From DASVUS01 sp036388675 (GTDB lineage: Bacteria; Armatimonadota; Abditibacteriia; Abditibacteriales; Abditibacteriaceae): a DNA stretch of 64,000 nt. The notes below the pieces were generated by a model. That model worked only from the letters and a program-made list of their open reading frames with translations, was not told the DNA's origin and made no database searches. Every line of letters starts with the position of its first letter. Within the stretch, counting starts at the first letter, position 1. The stretch spans positions 36,083 through 100,082 of the forward strand of contig DASVRI010000021.1 in NCBI GenBank assembly GCA_036388675.1, written 5' to 3'. Position numbers and translations under genes: made by a program. Below are positions 8,759 to 17,050 of the stretch, in pieces.

Positions 8759-8802
8759 TTTGTGCGTTGGGAAAATTGCGCTCAACGAATCTCAGGCTAC
8801 AC

Positions 8803-8875
8803 GGTGTCATTCCGAGAGCAGCGAGGAATCTTTCCTGCAACGCCCAAGATTCCTCGCTGCTCTCGGAATGACACC
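8803..8875. repeat. Inverted-repeat element (28-bp perfect arms)
   Basis: Arms 8803-8830 and 8848-8875 are exact reverse complements separated by 17 bases; they start GGTGTCATTCCGAGAGCAGC. Sequences of the type GTCATTCCGAGCGAAGCGAGGAATC are widespread intergenic repeats in many bacteria. It lies between two convergent genes and is followed by a separate terminator. No second full copy is seen in the window. Confidence 0.85.
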
Positions 8876-8928
8876 CTTTCAACGTCAATGCGTGTAGGCT
8901 TCAACTTATGAAGTGCTACCACACGGGT

Positions 8929-8962
8929 AAAGAGGCTCGCTCCAATTGGAGCGAGCCTCTTT
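8929..8962. terminator. Bidirectional intrinsic terminator between SMP-30 and deaD genes
   Basis: A 34-base perfect palindrome (arms AAAGAGGCTCGCTCCAA and its complement) followed by TTATT on the + strand and preceded by A residues. It can stop transcription from both convergent genes. Confidence 0.85.
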
Positions 8963-8975
8963 TTATTGCGTTGCT

Positions 8976-10826
8976 TCATCGGCGCGGTGTGGCGACATCG
9001 ACTTTCGCTTTGCGCCCTCGTATTTTGATGCGGCGCAGAGCCGAAATGACGTTATCGGATTCGGCTGTGGGGACTTCAACAAAAGTTGAGCGGTCCAGAA
9101 TATCTATTGTGCCGATTGAGCGTCCGCTCAGCCCCGATTTGCTGGCAATGGCCGCGACCAATTCTCCGGGACGCAAACCGTCCTGACGACCCAGCCCCAC
9201 GAAGATGCGCGTCATGCCCGATTCGGGCTGTTCGCCATCGGCAGCGAGTTCCTCGGCCAATTCGGTCGGCGCGTTGTGCTGGCTTTGCCACAGCATCTGA
9301 AGTGCCGCCGCAGCGATCTCAGCCGCATCGTAGCTTTCTGAAAGCTCTTCCACGGTTGCCATGTGCCCGTCGAATTCGCCGCCTTCCAACATATCGCGCA
9401 ACGAACCTTTGAACACGTCGCGCCGTCGCGCCGCGATGTCGGCAGCCGTCGGGATGCGCGCGGGTTTGAGTGTTACGCCAATCATGCGCTCAATGAACTT
9501 GAGTTGACGACGCTCGCGCGCTTCGAGAAGTGTAATGGCGTCGCCGGTGCGACCGGCCCGTCCGGTGCGGCCAATGCGGTGAATATACTGCTCGACATCC
9601 CACGGAATATCGTAGTTGATGACATGCGTTACCGTATCGATATCGAGGCCACGCGCCGCCACATCGGTTGCGACCAGCAAATCGGCCTGCCCGTCGCGGA
9701 AACGACGCAGTACGCGTTCGCGGTCGGCCTGGCTCATTTCACCGTTTAATGCTTCGGCGCCATAGCCGCGCAAACGCAGCGCTTCAGCCAGTTCGTTTGT
9801 GGCCTGGCGCGTGTGGCAAAACACAATCGTTGGCCCCGGCGTCTCCATGTCGAGTACTCGGGCCAAGGCTTCCATCTTCTTGCCGCGCGGCACTTCGTAG
9901 TAAGTCTGCTCGACCGATTCGACGGTGCGACGCTTGGCATCAATGGATACATGTTCCGCGTCGCGCAGGAAACGCTTGGTGAGCGCGGCGATGCGCGGCG
10001 GCATGGTCGCCGAGAAAAAGGCGAGCTGGCGCTGCTCCGGCAGGAGTGCAAGAATCGCTTCCATGTCTTCCAGGAAGCCCAACGCCAGCATTTCATCGGC
10101 TTCGTCCAGCACGCAAAACGTAACTGTTTCCAGCGACAGCGAGCCGCGCCGCAAGTGATCGAGTACTCGTCCCGGCGTGCCGACTACAATGTGCGCGCCC
10201 TGTCGCAAGGCGCGGAACTGGCGGTCGATAGGTTGGCCGCCATAAACCGGTACAACCTGCAATCCCGAGTTCTTAGCCAGATCGTGGATTCCGCCCGCGA
10301 CTTGCACTGCCAGTTCTCGCGTCGGAGCCAGCACCAGAGCCTGTGTTTCGCGACGTGATGCATCAATTTTCTCTATCATCGGCAGCGCGAAAGCGGCTGT
10401 CTTGCCGGTTCCGGTCTGCGCTTGCCCGATCAGGTCGCGCCCCGCCAGCAACAACGGAATGGCGCGCGCTTGAATCGGTGTAGGCGCTTCAAACCCCAGA
10501 GCGGCAATAGCGCGCGCAATCGGCTCGGCGAGGCCCAACTGGTCGAAGCCGGGTTCGGCGGCAACTTCCGTCGTTGGCTCAGCAGATGTTTCGTTCACGG
10601 ATGCCGCCGCATCGCTGGTGACAGTGGTAATTTCTTCCCGCGATGCAGGCACGGCTTTGGTTGCGGTTTTGGTCTCCGCTTTCTTGCGCGCCGCAGCCGG
10701 AGTCGGTGCAGCGCTCTCGGCGGCGCGTTTGTCTTTGCGCTTGGGCTTCTTGGTTTCGGACTTGGCTGCTGCGGTCTTAGTCTTGGCTGTCTTGTTCTTG
10801 GGCCTGGTGTCAGCTTCGTTGGGCAT
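8976..10826 (-). CDS. deaD: DEAD-box ATP-dependent RNA helicase, DeaD/CsdA-like
   Basis: Residues about 1-85 are Lys/Ala/Thr-rich and likely disordered. Then come the Q motif and Walker A (PTPIQARAIPLLLAGRDLIGQAQTGTGKT), VLDEADEML, FFSAT and HRIGRTGRAGRTG. The C-terminal domain (TRIFVGLGRQDGLRPGELVAAI...SGRSIGTIDILDRSTFVEV) is the DbpA/DeaD RNA-binding domain. Family role: RNA unwinding in ribosome assembly, mRNA decay and cold adaptation. The start MPNEAD at 10826 is preferred over an ATG five codons upstream. Two GAGTACTC copies (9852, 10161) are read as R-V-L within the helicase core. Confidence 0.95.
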   Translation of the reverse strand: MPNEADTRPKNKTAKTKTAAAKSETKKPKRKDKRAAESAAPTPAAARKKAETKTATKAVPASREEITTVTSDAAASVNETSAEPTTEVAAEPGFDQLGLAEPIARAIAALGFEAPTPIQARAIPLLLAGRDLIGQAQTGTGKTAAFALPMIEKIDASRRETQALVLAPTRELAVQVAGGIHDLAKNSGLQVVPVYGGQPIDRQFRALRQGAHIVVGTPGRVLDHLRRGSLSLETVTFCVLDEADEMLALGFLEDMEAILALLPEQRQLAFFSATMPPRIAALTKRFLRDAEHVSIDAKRRTVESVEQTYYEVPRGKKMEALARVLDMETPGPTIVFCHTRQATNELAEALRLRGYGAEALNGEMSQADRERVLRRFRDGQADLLVATDVAARGLDIDTVTHVINYDIPWDVEQYIHRIGRTGRAGRTGDAITLLEARERRQLKFIERMIGVTLKPARIPTAADIAARRRDVFKGSLRDMLEGGEFDGHMATVEELSESYDAAEIAAAALQMLWQSQHNAPTELAEELAADGEQPESGMTRIFVGLGRQDGLRPGELVAAIASKSGLSGRSIGTIDILDRSTFVEVPTAESDNVISALRRIKIRGRKAKVDVATPRR

Positions 10827-10886
10827 GGTGATCATTTCCATTTCACATTGTAATGTATCACTTCATGCAGCAAAATTGCTTCCAAA

Positions 10887-10925
10887 TGAGCAGGAGCACT
10901 GTGCATTGCACAGCGCTCCTGCTCA
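10887..10925. terminator. Strong hairpin downstream of the Sak4-like gene
   Basis: Outer arms TGAGCAGGAGC / GCTCCTGCTCA and inner arms CTGTGCA / TGCACAG form a nearly perfect 39-base stem. It lies about 40 bases past the stop of the leftward gene at 10965. The following T-rich tract is weak, so termination is probable rather than certain. Confidence 0.6.
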
Positions 10926-10964
10926 CAATTTTAAATAAAGTATGTGACATAAACCCGCAGCCAC

Positions 10965-12152
10965 TTAGCGCGCACTGCCGTTTAACGAGTACTCAGCTTT
11001 GGCCTTGCCCGACGATTTGCCGCTACGTGGTGCCGCGAGTGTATCTTCATCGTGCTCTTCCACGGTGCAATTTGTGGCATCGCTGCTTGCACCGTCGCCG
11101 AAGGGGTCTTCTGCGGCATCGTTGTCAAGATCTTTAATGCGGAAGCCGCAAGTATCCTGACCCGTGCCGAAGTGACCGCACACCCAACCGCTGCCGGAAC
11201 GGCCCTGAACATAGCGAGCCGCAATGCCGCAATCGCATTCGACGGTTTCTACGTCGCTGCTTTCAAAAGCATCGTCTTGCTCGGGCGCTGCGGCGGCACG
11301 AATGCGATTGCCGCGACCGCTGCTCGCATACGGATCGGTTTCAGCCGCGCCATCGGTTGCGGCGCCATTGGAAGGCTGAACCTCCGGTGCAGGCCGTGTT
11401 GCAACCTGTGGCGCAGTGTTGGCTGCGCCGTTATTGGCACTGTAGGGTGCCGGCGCGGAAACTCCGTCCTCCAACCAGGCATTGAGCTTGGAGGCGATTT
11501 CTCGTCCGGCTTTGTTGACGACCGTTCCGGCCAGCATCGGGCAACGCGTCTTGCCGACAATCAGGTTATTGTCCTGATCGAGATCGGCCACTACGTCGAA
11601 CTCATACTCCAAGCCGTCGCGCTGCACCGGGGCCATGCCGACTTTGCGCACGCTGGTCTTGCCGGTTTTGTCGTTTTTCTCTTGCACGTAATCGGTCTTG
11701 GCGCGCATCGTCGCGATAATGTGCAGCCGCGCACCGATGATGGCATCGACCATCGCGTTGTGTCGCGGCGTGACATCGCGCCAGGCACCAAAGGTATTGC
11801 CCGACTGGTTGCGGCGTGCCGCGCGGTCGACTTGATCGAGCGCGCCTTCCTTGCCCGTCCAGGCGTGCGACAGGCTATCAATAATCAACACATCGTAGCC
11901 GGCTTCTTCTGCGGCGGCGATGGCGTCGATATAAGTTTGCGGGCTGAATGTTTCGGGCTCCATCACGTCGAACTCGAAAACATCGGAATATTTGCTGGCG
12001 CTACCACGCTCGGTATCTAAAACAGCGATCCGCTTCCCCAGATGCCTGGCGATACTGAGCGCCGTGTAGGTTTTGCCGCTACCGGCCACACCGATAAGAG
12101 CCATGCGAAGACGGGCACTGCGTTTGGTGGCTTTCTGAAATGACAAACTCAT
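10965..12152 (-). CDS. RecA-like AAA ATPase (Sak4-type) with C-terminal cysteine cluster
   Basis: The N-terminal 230 residues form a P-loop ATPase: Walker A in MALIGVAGSGKTYTALS, Walker B in YDVLIIDSLSHAW, then LHIIATMRAKTDYV and DVVADLDQDNNLIVGKTRC. This layout matches phage-type nucleotide-binding proteins related to Sak4 single-strand annealing/recombination ATPases. Residues about 230-300 are Ala/Pro-rich linker. A cluster of four Cys (CDCGIAARYVQG...WVCGHFGTGQDTCGF) could bind zinc. The start at 12152 has a good GGAG site; an upstream start at 12212 would add 20 residues. No phage genes surround it, so it appears to be a resident chromosomal gene. Its role in DNA repair or annealing is inferred. 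Confidence 0.7.
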   Translation of the reverse strand: MSLSFQKATKRSARLRMALIGVAGSGKTYTALSIARHLGKRIAVLDTERGSASKYSDVFEFDVMEPETFSPQTYIDAIAAAEEAGYDVLIIDSLSHAWTGKEGALDQVDRAARRNQSGNTFGAWRDVTPRHNAMVDAIIGARLHIIATMRAKTDYVQEKNDKTGKTSVRKVGMAPVQRDGLEYEFDVVADLDQDNNLIVGKTRCPMLAGTVVNKAGREIASKLNAWLEDGVSAPAPYSANNGAANTAPQVATRPAPEVQPSNGAATDGAAETDPYASSGRGNRIRAAAAPEQDDAFESSDVETVECDCGIAARYVQGRSGSGWVCGHFGTGQDTCGFRIKDLDNDAAEDPFGDGASSDATNCTVEEHDEDTLAAPRSGKSSGKAKAEYSLNGSAR

Positions 12153-12516
12153 GTTCAACTCCCCGGCACGCCCGAAATGCCGTCCCCATTCGGTCTCTTG
12201 GCGTGCAATCACAAGATTACACCTAATTATAATGCTTTCATTGATATTAGTGAAGACATTCTTGAAAATTTATTTTCGGCGTGCATTGCGAGTACTCGCC
12301 ACGTTTTGGCTCGGCATGGAGTAGCGGCGAAGCGATGCTTATCCGCTGAAAAGGTGACTTAATGGCGGCAATACAGGATAATTAAGGGTTGAAGTGTTTC
12401 CGGCAATACAAGGGAGCGTCCGATTTAGGAACCGCGCTCGAATTAGAGGTGTTGACGGGATACATGTAAGACATTCAAGTTTTAAGAGGTAGCCTGCTAC
12501 TTACGCGGCGAGATTC
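12153..12516. other. 364-base intergenic spacer between divergent genes
   Basis: No convincing gene. The first 100 bases are AT-rich and contain TATAAT at 12228-12233, a possible -10 box, but no well-spaced -35 is evident. A GAGTACTC copy lies at 12290. The spacer separates the leftward Sak4-like gene from the rightward P450 and probably holds both promoters. Confidence 0.5.
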
Positions 12517-13899
12517 ATGAGTAATCGTTCACAAACTGTCACAAATGCAGTCGTTCATCGCCGGGCTCCCGGCCCGGGTATCTTCCGTTCCATGAAGAGT
12601 GGCCTGCACTTTGTGCGCGACCCATTCGCCGTTCTTGAACAGGCTGATAAACAATATGGCCCCGTTGTCCGCTTTGAGATGGGCAACAATCGTGTCGTGC
12701 ACCTGATTCATCGTCCCGAACACATTCAGCATGTGCTGCTGGACAATAATCGCAACTACCACAAGTACACACCATACAGTTTGCTGAAGGGCTTGTTCGG
12801 TCGCGGTTTGCTTTTCAATGAAGGTAAATCGTGGTTTACACAACGCCGTCTGTTGCAGCCTGCGTTTCAACCCGGCCACTTTTCGACGCTCGCTGATGGC
12901 ATTGGCAAGGCTGTTGTTTCTGTGGTGGATCAATGGCCGCGCACGCAGCACGGACAGCAAACCGATATCGAAGTGGAAATGTCGCGCCTGTCGCGCCGCG
13001 TTGTGGGGCAGGTGCTTTTCGGCACCGATCTATCTGATGACCTGCACGATGTTTTGCAGGTGGACGGCAGCAAGCTCAACTTTCTGCTGGGCAATGTTCC
13101 GCTTATGCCGCAGAGCCGACGACTTCAGGCCGGCATGCGCCGTTTGGATAAAGCGGTATATGCCATCATCGCCGAGCGCCGCAGCCAGTCACCGGCGCAA
13201 TTGTCCCCCGATATTCTGAATGCGCTGCTGAGCGCTGTGGACAAGGACAGCGGCGAAACAATGAGCGACAAGCAGTTGCGTGATGAAATCGTAACATTGC
13301 TCTTTTCCGGCTTCGACACCACGTCCAGAACACTGACCTGGGTTTTTCACGCGCTCAGCCAGAACCCGCAAGTGGAAGCCAAACTGCACGAAGAACTGCA
13401 CGAGGTGTTAGGCAACCGCAAACCCACCTATGCCGACATTTCCAAACTGACCTACACAGAAATGCTGGTGAAGGAAACCATGCGCATGTTCCCCGCCAAC
13501 GCCATCATCGGGCGGCAGGCCAAGGAAGATGACGAGATCGGCGGCTATCATATTCCCGCCGGTTCGTGCATTACTCTGTGCCAGTATCTCGCTCACCGTG
13601 ACCCTTCGGTGTGGAAGAACGCCGCTGCTTTCGAGCCGGAACGCTTTGCTCCCGGCCAGGAATTGCCTCATCGCTTCGCTTACTTTCCTTTCGGCGGCGG
13701 CCCACGCCAGTGCATCGGCAAAGGGCTGGCGATGATGACCATTCCTATGGCCGTGGCAACCATTGCGCAGCAGTATCGCTTTGCAGCCCTGCCCAACTTC
13801 AAAGTCGAGCACGACATCAAAGTCACGTTTCAATCGCGGCGCGGCGTGTTGGCAACGCGGCATCTACGACCGGCTTTCAATGTTGCAACACCCGAGTAA
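12517..13899 (+). CDS. Cytochrome P450
   Basis: A 460-residue soluble P450. The heme-binding loop is FPFGGGPRQCIGKGLA, with the thiolate ligand at about Cys399. The I-helix oxygen-activation motif LFSGFDTTSRT, the K-helix ExxR (KETMRMFP) and the meander region (FEPERFA) are all present. The overall pattern resembles bacterial members related to CYP102/CYP4-like families rather than short actinobacterial P450s, but the substrate cannot be stated. There is no ferredoxin or reductase gene nearby. It is monocistronic and ends at the terminator at 13953-13980. Confidence 0.95.
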   Translation: MSNRSQTVTNAVVHRRAPGPGIFRSMKSGLHFVRDPFAVLEQADKQYGPVVRFEMGNNRVVHLIHRPEHIQHVLLDNNRNYHKYTPYSLLKGLFGRGLLFNEGKSWFTQRRLLQPAFQPGHFSTLADGIGKAVVSVVDQWPRTQHGQQTDIEVEMSRLSRRVVGQVLFGTDLSDDLHDVLQVDGSKLNFLLGNVPLMPQSRRLQAGMRRLDKAVYAIIAERRSQSPAQLSPDILNALLSAVDKDSGETMSDKQLRDEIVTLLFSGFDTTSRTLTWVFHALSQNPQVEAKLHEELHEVLGNRKPTYADISKLTYTEMLVKETMRMFPANAIIGRQAKEDDEIGGYHIPAGSCITLCQYLAHRDPSVWKNAAAFEPERFAPGQELPHRFAYFPFGGGPRQCIGKGLAMMTIPMAVATIAQQYRFAALPNFKVEHDIKVTFQSRRGVLATRHLRPAFNVATPE

Positions 13900-13952
13900 T
13901 GTAGTGCGCGAACCGCATCGGACAGCACTTCTCAATTCAGTCGAAACCAAGT

Positions 13953-13980
13953 GAGCCGCTCCGAGTACTCGGAGCGGCTC
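13953..13980. terminator. Perfect 28-base terminator palindrome built around GAGTACTC
   Basis: Arms GAGCCGCTCCGAGT and ACTCGGAGCGGCTC are exact complements, centred on the GAGTACTC copy at 13963 and followed by TTTCGT. It separates the convergent P450 and aldo/keto reductase genes and could act both ways. Confidence 0.8.
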
Positions 13981-14007
13981 TTTCGTATTAGTGTAAGGTG
14001 GAAAAGG

Positions 14008-14865
14008 TCACACGAAGAGTGGTTCCATCGCCTGCTGTTCCAACACCTGCTGCATTTCGCTGTCCGACGGCGCCGACTCGAAGCGGCTGGCGGCATCGAG
14101 CAGAAGCGGCAGAATGTGGATGTCACCGACGCTGTTAAGAAAGAGGTCGGGATGACCCAGCACCCAGTGTGCCGCTTTGTCGAGCGCTGCTTGTTCCTCA
14201 ATCGGTTGATACCACGTCGCATGACTGTGCGGTTGCTCACCCCACGGACGTCGCGTGATGGATTTGATGGTCTGCATCGCGATGCCTCGCTCGCTGCATA
14301 GCCGCCGCAACGCTGCAAAATCGGCGGCATACTGCGTGTTCTGCATCAGGATGTAGCTCCACGGCAAAAGCACCGAATCGAAGTCGAAACGCTGCAAGCT
14401 CATTGCGTGGCGCTCTGCGACGGAAAGTCCGTGGCCCGTTACGCCAATGAAACGCACTAATCCGGCTTCGCGCGCTTCAATGGCCGCTTCGAGCGCACCA
14501 CCTGGCCCAAGCGCCGTTTCCCACTCTTGCAGATCGACTAAATTGTGCAACTGCAAGGCGTCGACTTGCTCAACGCGCAGCCGTTCGAGCGAGCGGTGAA
14601 TTTCGTCGCGGGCTTTCTGGTAAGTTCGCTCTCCGGTTTTTGTGGCCAGGAAAAACTCGGTGCGATGTTGCTCCATCCACGGCCCCAGTCGTTCTTCCGA
14701 AGCGCCGTAACTGGCGGCGGTATCGATATGGTTTACACCATGTTGCAGAAGCAATTCCATGGTGCGGTCGGCCTCTGCTTGTGTGACGCCGCCGAAGGCA
14801 GCGGCGCCAAAGATGACGCGCGAACTCTGGTGACCAGTGCGGCCAAAGGGTATTTTGTCGATCAT
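14008..14865 (-). CDS. Aldo/keto reductase
   Basis: A 285-residue cytosolic barrel with the expected tetrad: Asp/Tyr in VNHIDTAASYGASEERLG, Lys in FFLATKTGE and His in VDALQLHNL. GVTGHG follows at the end of a later strand. The start MIDKIPFGRTG at 14865 has AAAGGAG upstream. It lacks the export signal of the reductase at 5354-6379. On the far side of the IS relic lies the stump of a rightward MarR gene, so this gene probably once had a divergent regulator that has been lost. Substrate is unknown. Confidence 0.85.
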   Translation of the reverse strand: MIDKIPFGRTGHQSSRVIFGAAAFGGVTQAEADRTMELLLQHGVNHIDTAASYGASEERLGPWMEQHRTEFFLATKTGERTYQKARDEIHRSLERLRVEQVDALQLHNLVDLQEWETALGPGGALEAAIEAREAGLVRFIGVTGHGLSVAERHAMSLQRFDFDSVLLPWSYILMQNTQYAADFAALRRLCSERGIAMQTIKSITRRPWGEQPHSHATWYQPIEEQAALDKAAHWVLGHPDLFLNSVGDIHILPLLLDAASRFESAPSDSEMQQVLEQQAMEPLFV

Positions 14866-14973
14866 TGTCACTCCTTTTAACTTCACCTCAGTGTAGAGGC
14901 AACTGTGCAGCCACGTCAGTCCATCCCACAAGCTTGGTCAATTACCCCGCCGACAAGCGGACGGGGCTTGCGC

Positions 14974-16060
14974 CTAAGCCGCGAGGCTTGACACAATAGG
15001 CCAATTGACAGCGGCCCGATTTGCAATATTTATAGCTGCGTTATAGTCAGCATTCAACTCATGGTTACAGCTAAGGCATTTGAAATGGGGCTGAGATTTA
15101 CGGTTGGCTTTGTCGCAATGTCCACACGCACTACAAGTGCGGCTGGTATTGCGCGGGTCAACGAAGTGGACAACAACACCCACTTTTTTGGCCTTGTAAA
15201 CTACAAAGGAAGCCAGTTCCGCAAAAGCCCAGTTGCCCATTTGCCAACGCATCTCCTTGCCCAAGCCGTTTACTCGCTCTTTAATTCCCTTGAGGTTTTC
15301 AAGAGCGAGTGCCTTATTGGATGCTTTGGCCGATGTAACCAGTTCTTTGCTAATTCTGTGATTTTCGTTCTTGACAAAGCGCGTCTGACGCTTCGCCATT
15401 TTTCCTCAGGTGACGCTTGGCACTGCGCGTCCCACACCTTTGCAGCCGCGAACGATGCTGTTTTGTGCGCCGCCTCACAGCTTTGACTTGTTCGCCGGAA
15501 TACGACTTGCCTTCGGACGTGGTGGCAATCTCAACGATGCCCATATCTACGCCGATAACACCCTCAACATCTTGCGGCTCAGGCGTTTCAACATTGCAGA
15601 CAGCCAACAGATACCACTTGCCTTTGACAAGCGCCAAGTCGCTTTCACCCTGTCTCGTTTGCAGCAATGTCTTTTGGCGTTCCCCGCAAACAAAAGGCAT
15701 CTTAATCCGGCCTTCAATAGTCCAAATCGAAACCGTTTGTTCTTCGATTTTGTAAGTCAGGATGCGCTCATCGTAAGAGATAGCACCGTGCGGCTTGAAA
15801 GTGCGCTGAACCTTTTTGTCCAGTGCGTAAGCATCGCACACTTTTTTGATGCAGCGCACCACAACTTGAGCCGAAAGGTCAAAGCGTGTGCGCGTCACTT
15901 CATAGGAGATTTTATGCAAGGCAAATTGTCCGAATGTTTGCGATTCCCACGCAACTTGCGAGATGTAATCACAGGCGAGGTTGGCGCGCTCCATCGTTGC
16001 CAGCAACGCGGCTTTTTGTTGCGCCGTTGGCTTGAGTTGGAGTTGGGCAATCAGCTTCAT
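14974..16060 (-). pseudogene. tnpB: tnpB (RNA-guided nuclease, IS605 OrfB family), frameshifted
   Basis: The N-terminal part (16060 to about 15400) reads MKLIAQLQLKPTAQQKAAL... with the first RuvC Asp in GVDMGIVEIAT. The reading then shifts: the rest continues in another frame as MAKRQTRFVKNENHRISKEL with the RuvC Glu in LALENLKGI, the zinc ribbon CSACGH...CLSCNH, and the last Asp in ADYNAAINIA. The break coincides with a run of five T (A on the coding strand) at 15399-15403, where four would restore the frame. It is either a true one-base insertion or a sequencing slip. All catalytic residues survive. The guide-RNA scaffold would overlap the 3' end near 14941-15050. Confidence 0.85.
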
Positions 16061-16099
16061 TTTCTCAAGTATAGAATTTATGGTATACTATTGTCAAGT

Positions 16100-16550
16100 A
16101 TGACAACGAAAAGAACTGCTCACAGCCCAGCGTTCCGCTTAGGGCGTTCCGCTTAGGGCGTTCCGCTTAGGGCGTGTTTACAATCTCAACTACCATATCG
16201 TTTTAGTCACCAAGTATCGGCACGAGGTTTTGGTTGGTGAAATCGAAACCTTTGTCAAAGAGCGCACGCGAGAGATTTGCACGCGCTACGGTTGGGAATT
16301 ATTGGAGATGGAAGTGTTGCCGGAGCACGTCCACCTATTCGTATCGGCACCGCCTAAGATTGCCCCGCTGCAAATCGCCTCGACTCTTAAAAGCATACTT
16401 GCCGTTGACGTTTTTCGTGTTTTTCCAACTTTGAAGAAACGCCGCTTTTGGGGTAGTGGCTTGTGGATTGACAGCACCTACTTTGGGAGTGCTGGAACTG
16501 TCTCCGCCGATACCATCAAACGTTGCATCATGGAGCAGAAACTTAGCTGA
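16100..16550 (+). pseudogene. tnpA: tnpA (Y1 HUH transposase, IS200 family), broken
   Basis: The start MTTKRTAHSPAFRLG at 16100 should continue RVYNLNYHIVLVTKYRHEVL, but a 14-bp unit (GCGTTCCGCTTAGG) is present three times at 16130-16171. The 28 extra bases shift the frame and create a stop. Downstream the HUH motif (EHVHLFVSAPP) is intact. The catalytic Tyr expected in the last helix (IKRYIxEQ in relatives) is replaced by Cys (IKRCIMEQ). So two independent defects should abolish transposition. Upstream it shares a promoter region with tnpB. Confidence 0.85.
16130..16171 (+). repeat. 14-bp unit triplicated inside tnpA
   Basis: GCGTTCCGCTTAGG occurs three times head to tail; a single copy restores the tnpA reading frame. 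Confidence 0.9.
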
Positions 16551-16647
16551 GACTCTTACCAAGTCCATCCGCGCCGTATTGAGCGGCTTGACGGACACCA
16601 CAATTCCTCCCCGCCCACAAGGGGACGGGGTTTCCTTGTGGTATTAA

Positions 16648-16977
16648 CACGGCTACGTTGACTTTGTCCCCGATCCTCATGATGGCCGGGCCAAACTGGT
16701 GCATTTGACCCGGCGAGGTGTAGATTTTCAAGAAGCGGCTATTGCGCTGAGTCAGCGCATCGAGGCCCAACTCTCAAAACGACTTGGGGCACCAGACATG
16801 AAGCAACTTCGTTATCTGCTGGCACGGCTTGATGCCAATGTTGACCCTCCGCAAGATTACAGCACGCCTGGCCATGAAATTGACAGTACATCCACGTCTC
16901 GCGCGCTAACATCGCGCCGGGGCATCAACAAGGGCGCCAGGCAGCAAACCAGGGGGCAGAGCGATGCTGCCTCATGA
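16648..16977 (+). pseudogene. C-terminal stump of a MarR-family regulator
   Basis: The frame is open from the edge of the IS relic and reads HGYVDFVPDPHDGRAKLVHL followed by TRRG, which is the wing and following strand of the MarR winged helix (DPxDGRxKLVxLTxxG). A helical tail (EAQLSKRLGAPDMKQLRYLLARL) follows as in MarR proteins. The N-terminal dimerisation helix and recognition helix are missing, so it cannot bind DNA as encoded. The last 30 residues are low-complexity. It was probably divergent to the aldo/keto reductase at 14008-14865 before the IS event. Confidence 0.75.
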
Positions 16978-17019
16978 CTGACGGTGTGCCTTTATCTTTG
17001 GACTTTCAGGATCGGAAAG

Positions 17020-17050
17020 ACGCGCCAGATGATGCGGAATTCTGGCGCGT
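17020..17050. terminator. Hairpin between MarR stump and HI0933-type gene
   Basis: Arms ACGCGCCAGA (17020-17029) and TCTGGCGCGT (17041-17050) are exact complements followed by TTTAC on the + strand. It is placed to end the leftward gene at 17051 or the rightward stump. Confidence 0.6.

Larger units (their letters stand above)
14941..16645. mobile_element. Degraded IS200/IS605-type element (divergent tnpA and tnpB)
   Basis: Two similar imperfect hairpins of the form CCCCGCC-ACAAG-GGACGGGG mark the edges, at about 14944-14966 and 16609-16630, as expected for the subterminal palindromes of this family. Between them are a leftward tnpB and a rightward tnpA sharing a central promoter region. Both genes are broken (separate entries). 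The element holds no GAGTACTC copy. Exact ends are uncertain by several bases. The right edge abuts a truncated MarR gene, so insertion or later deletion removed the 5' half of that gene. Confidence 0.85.
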
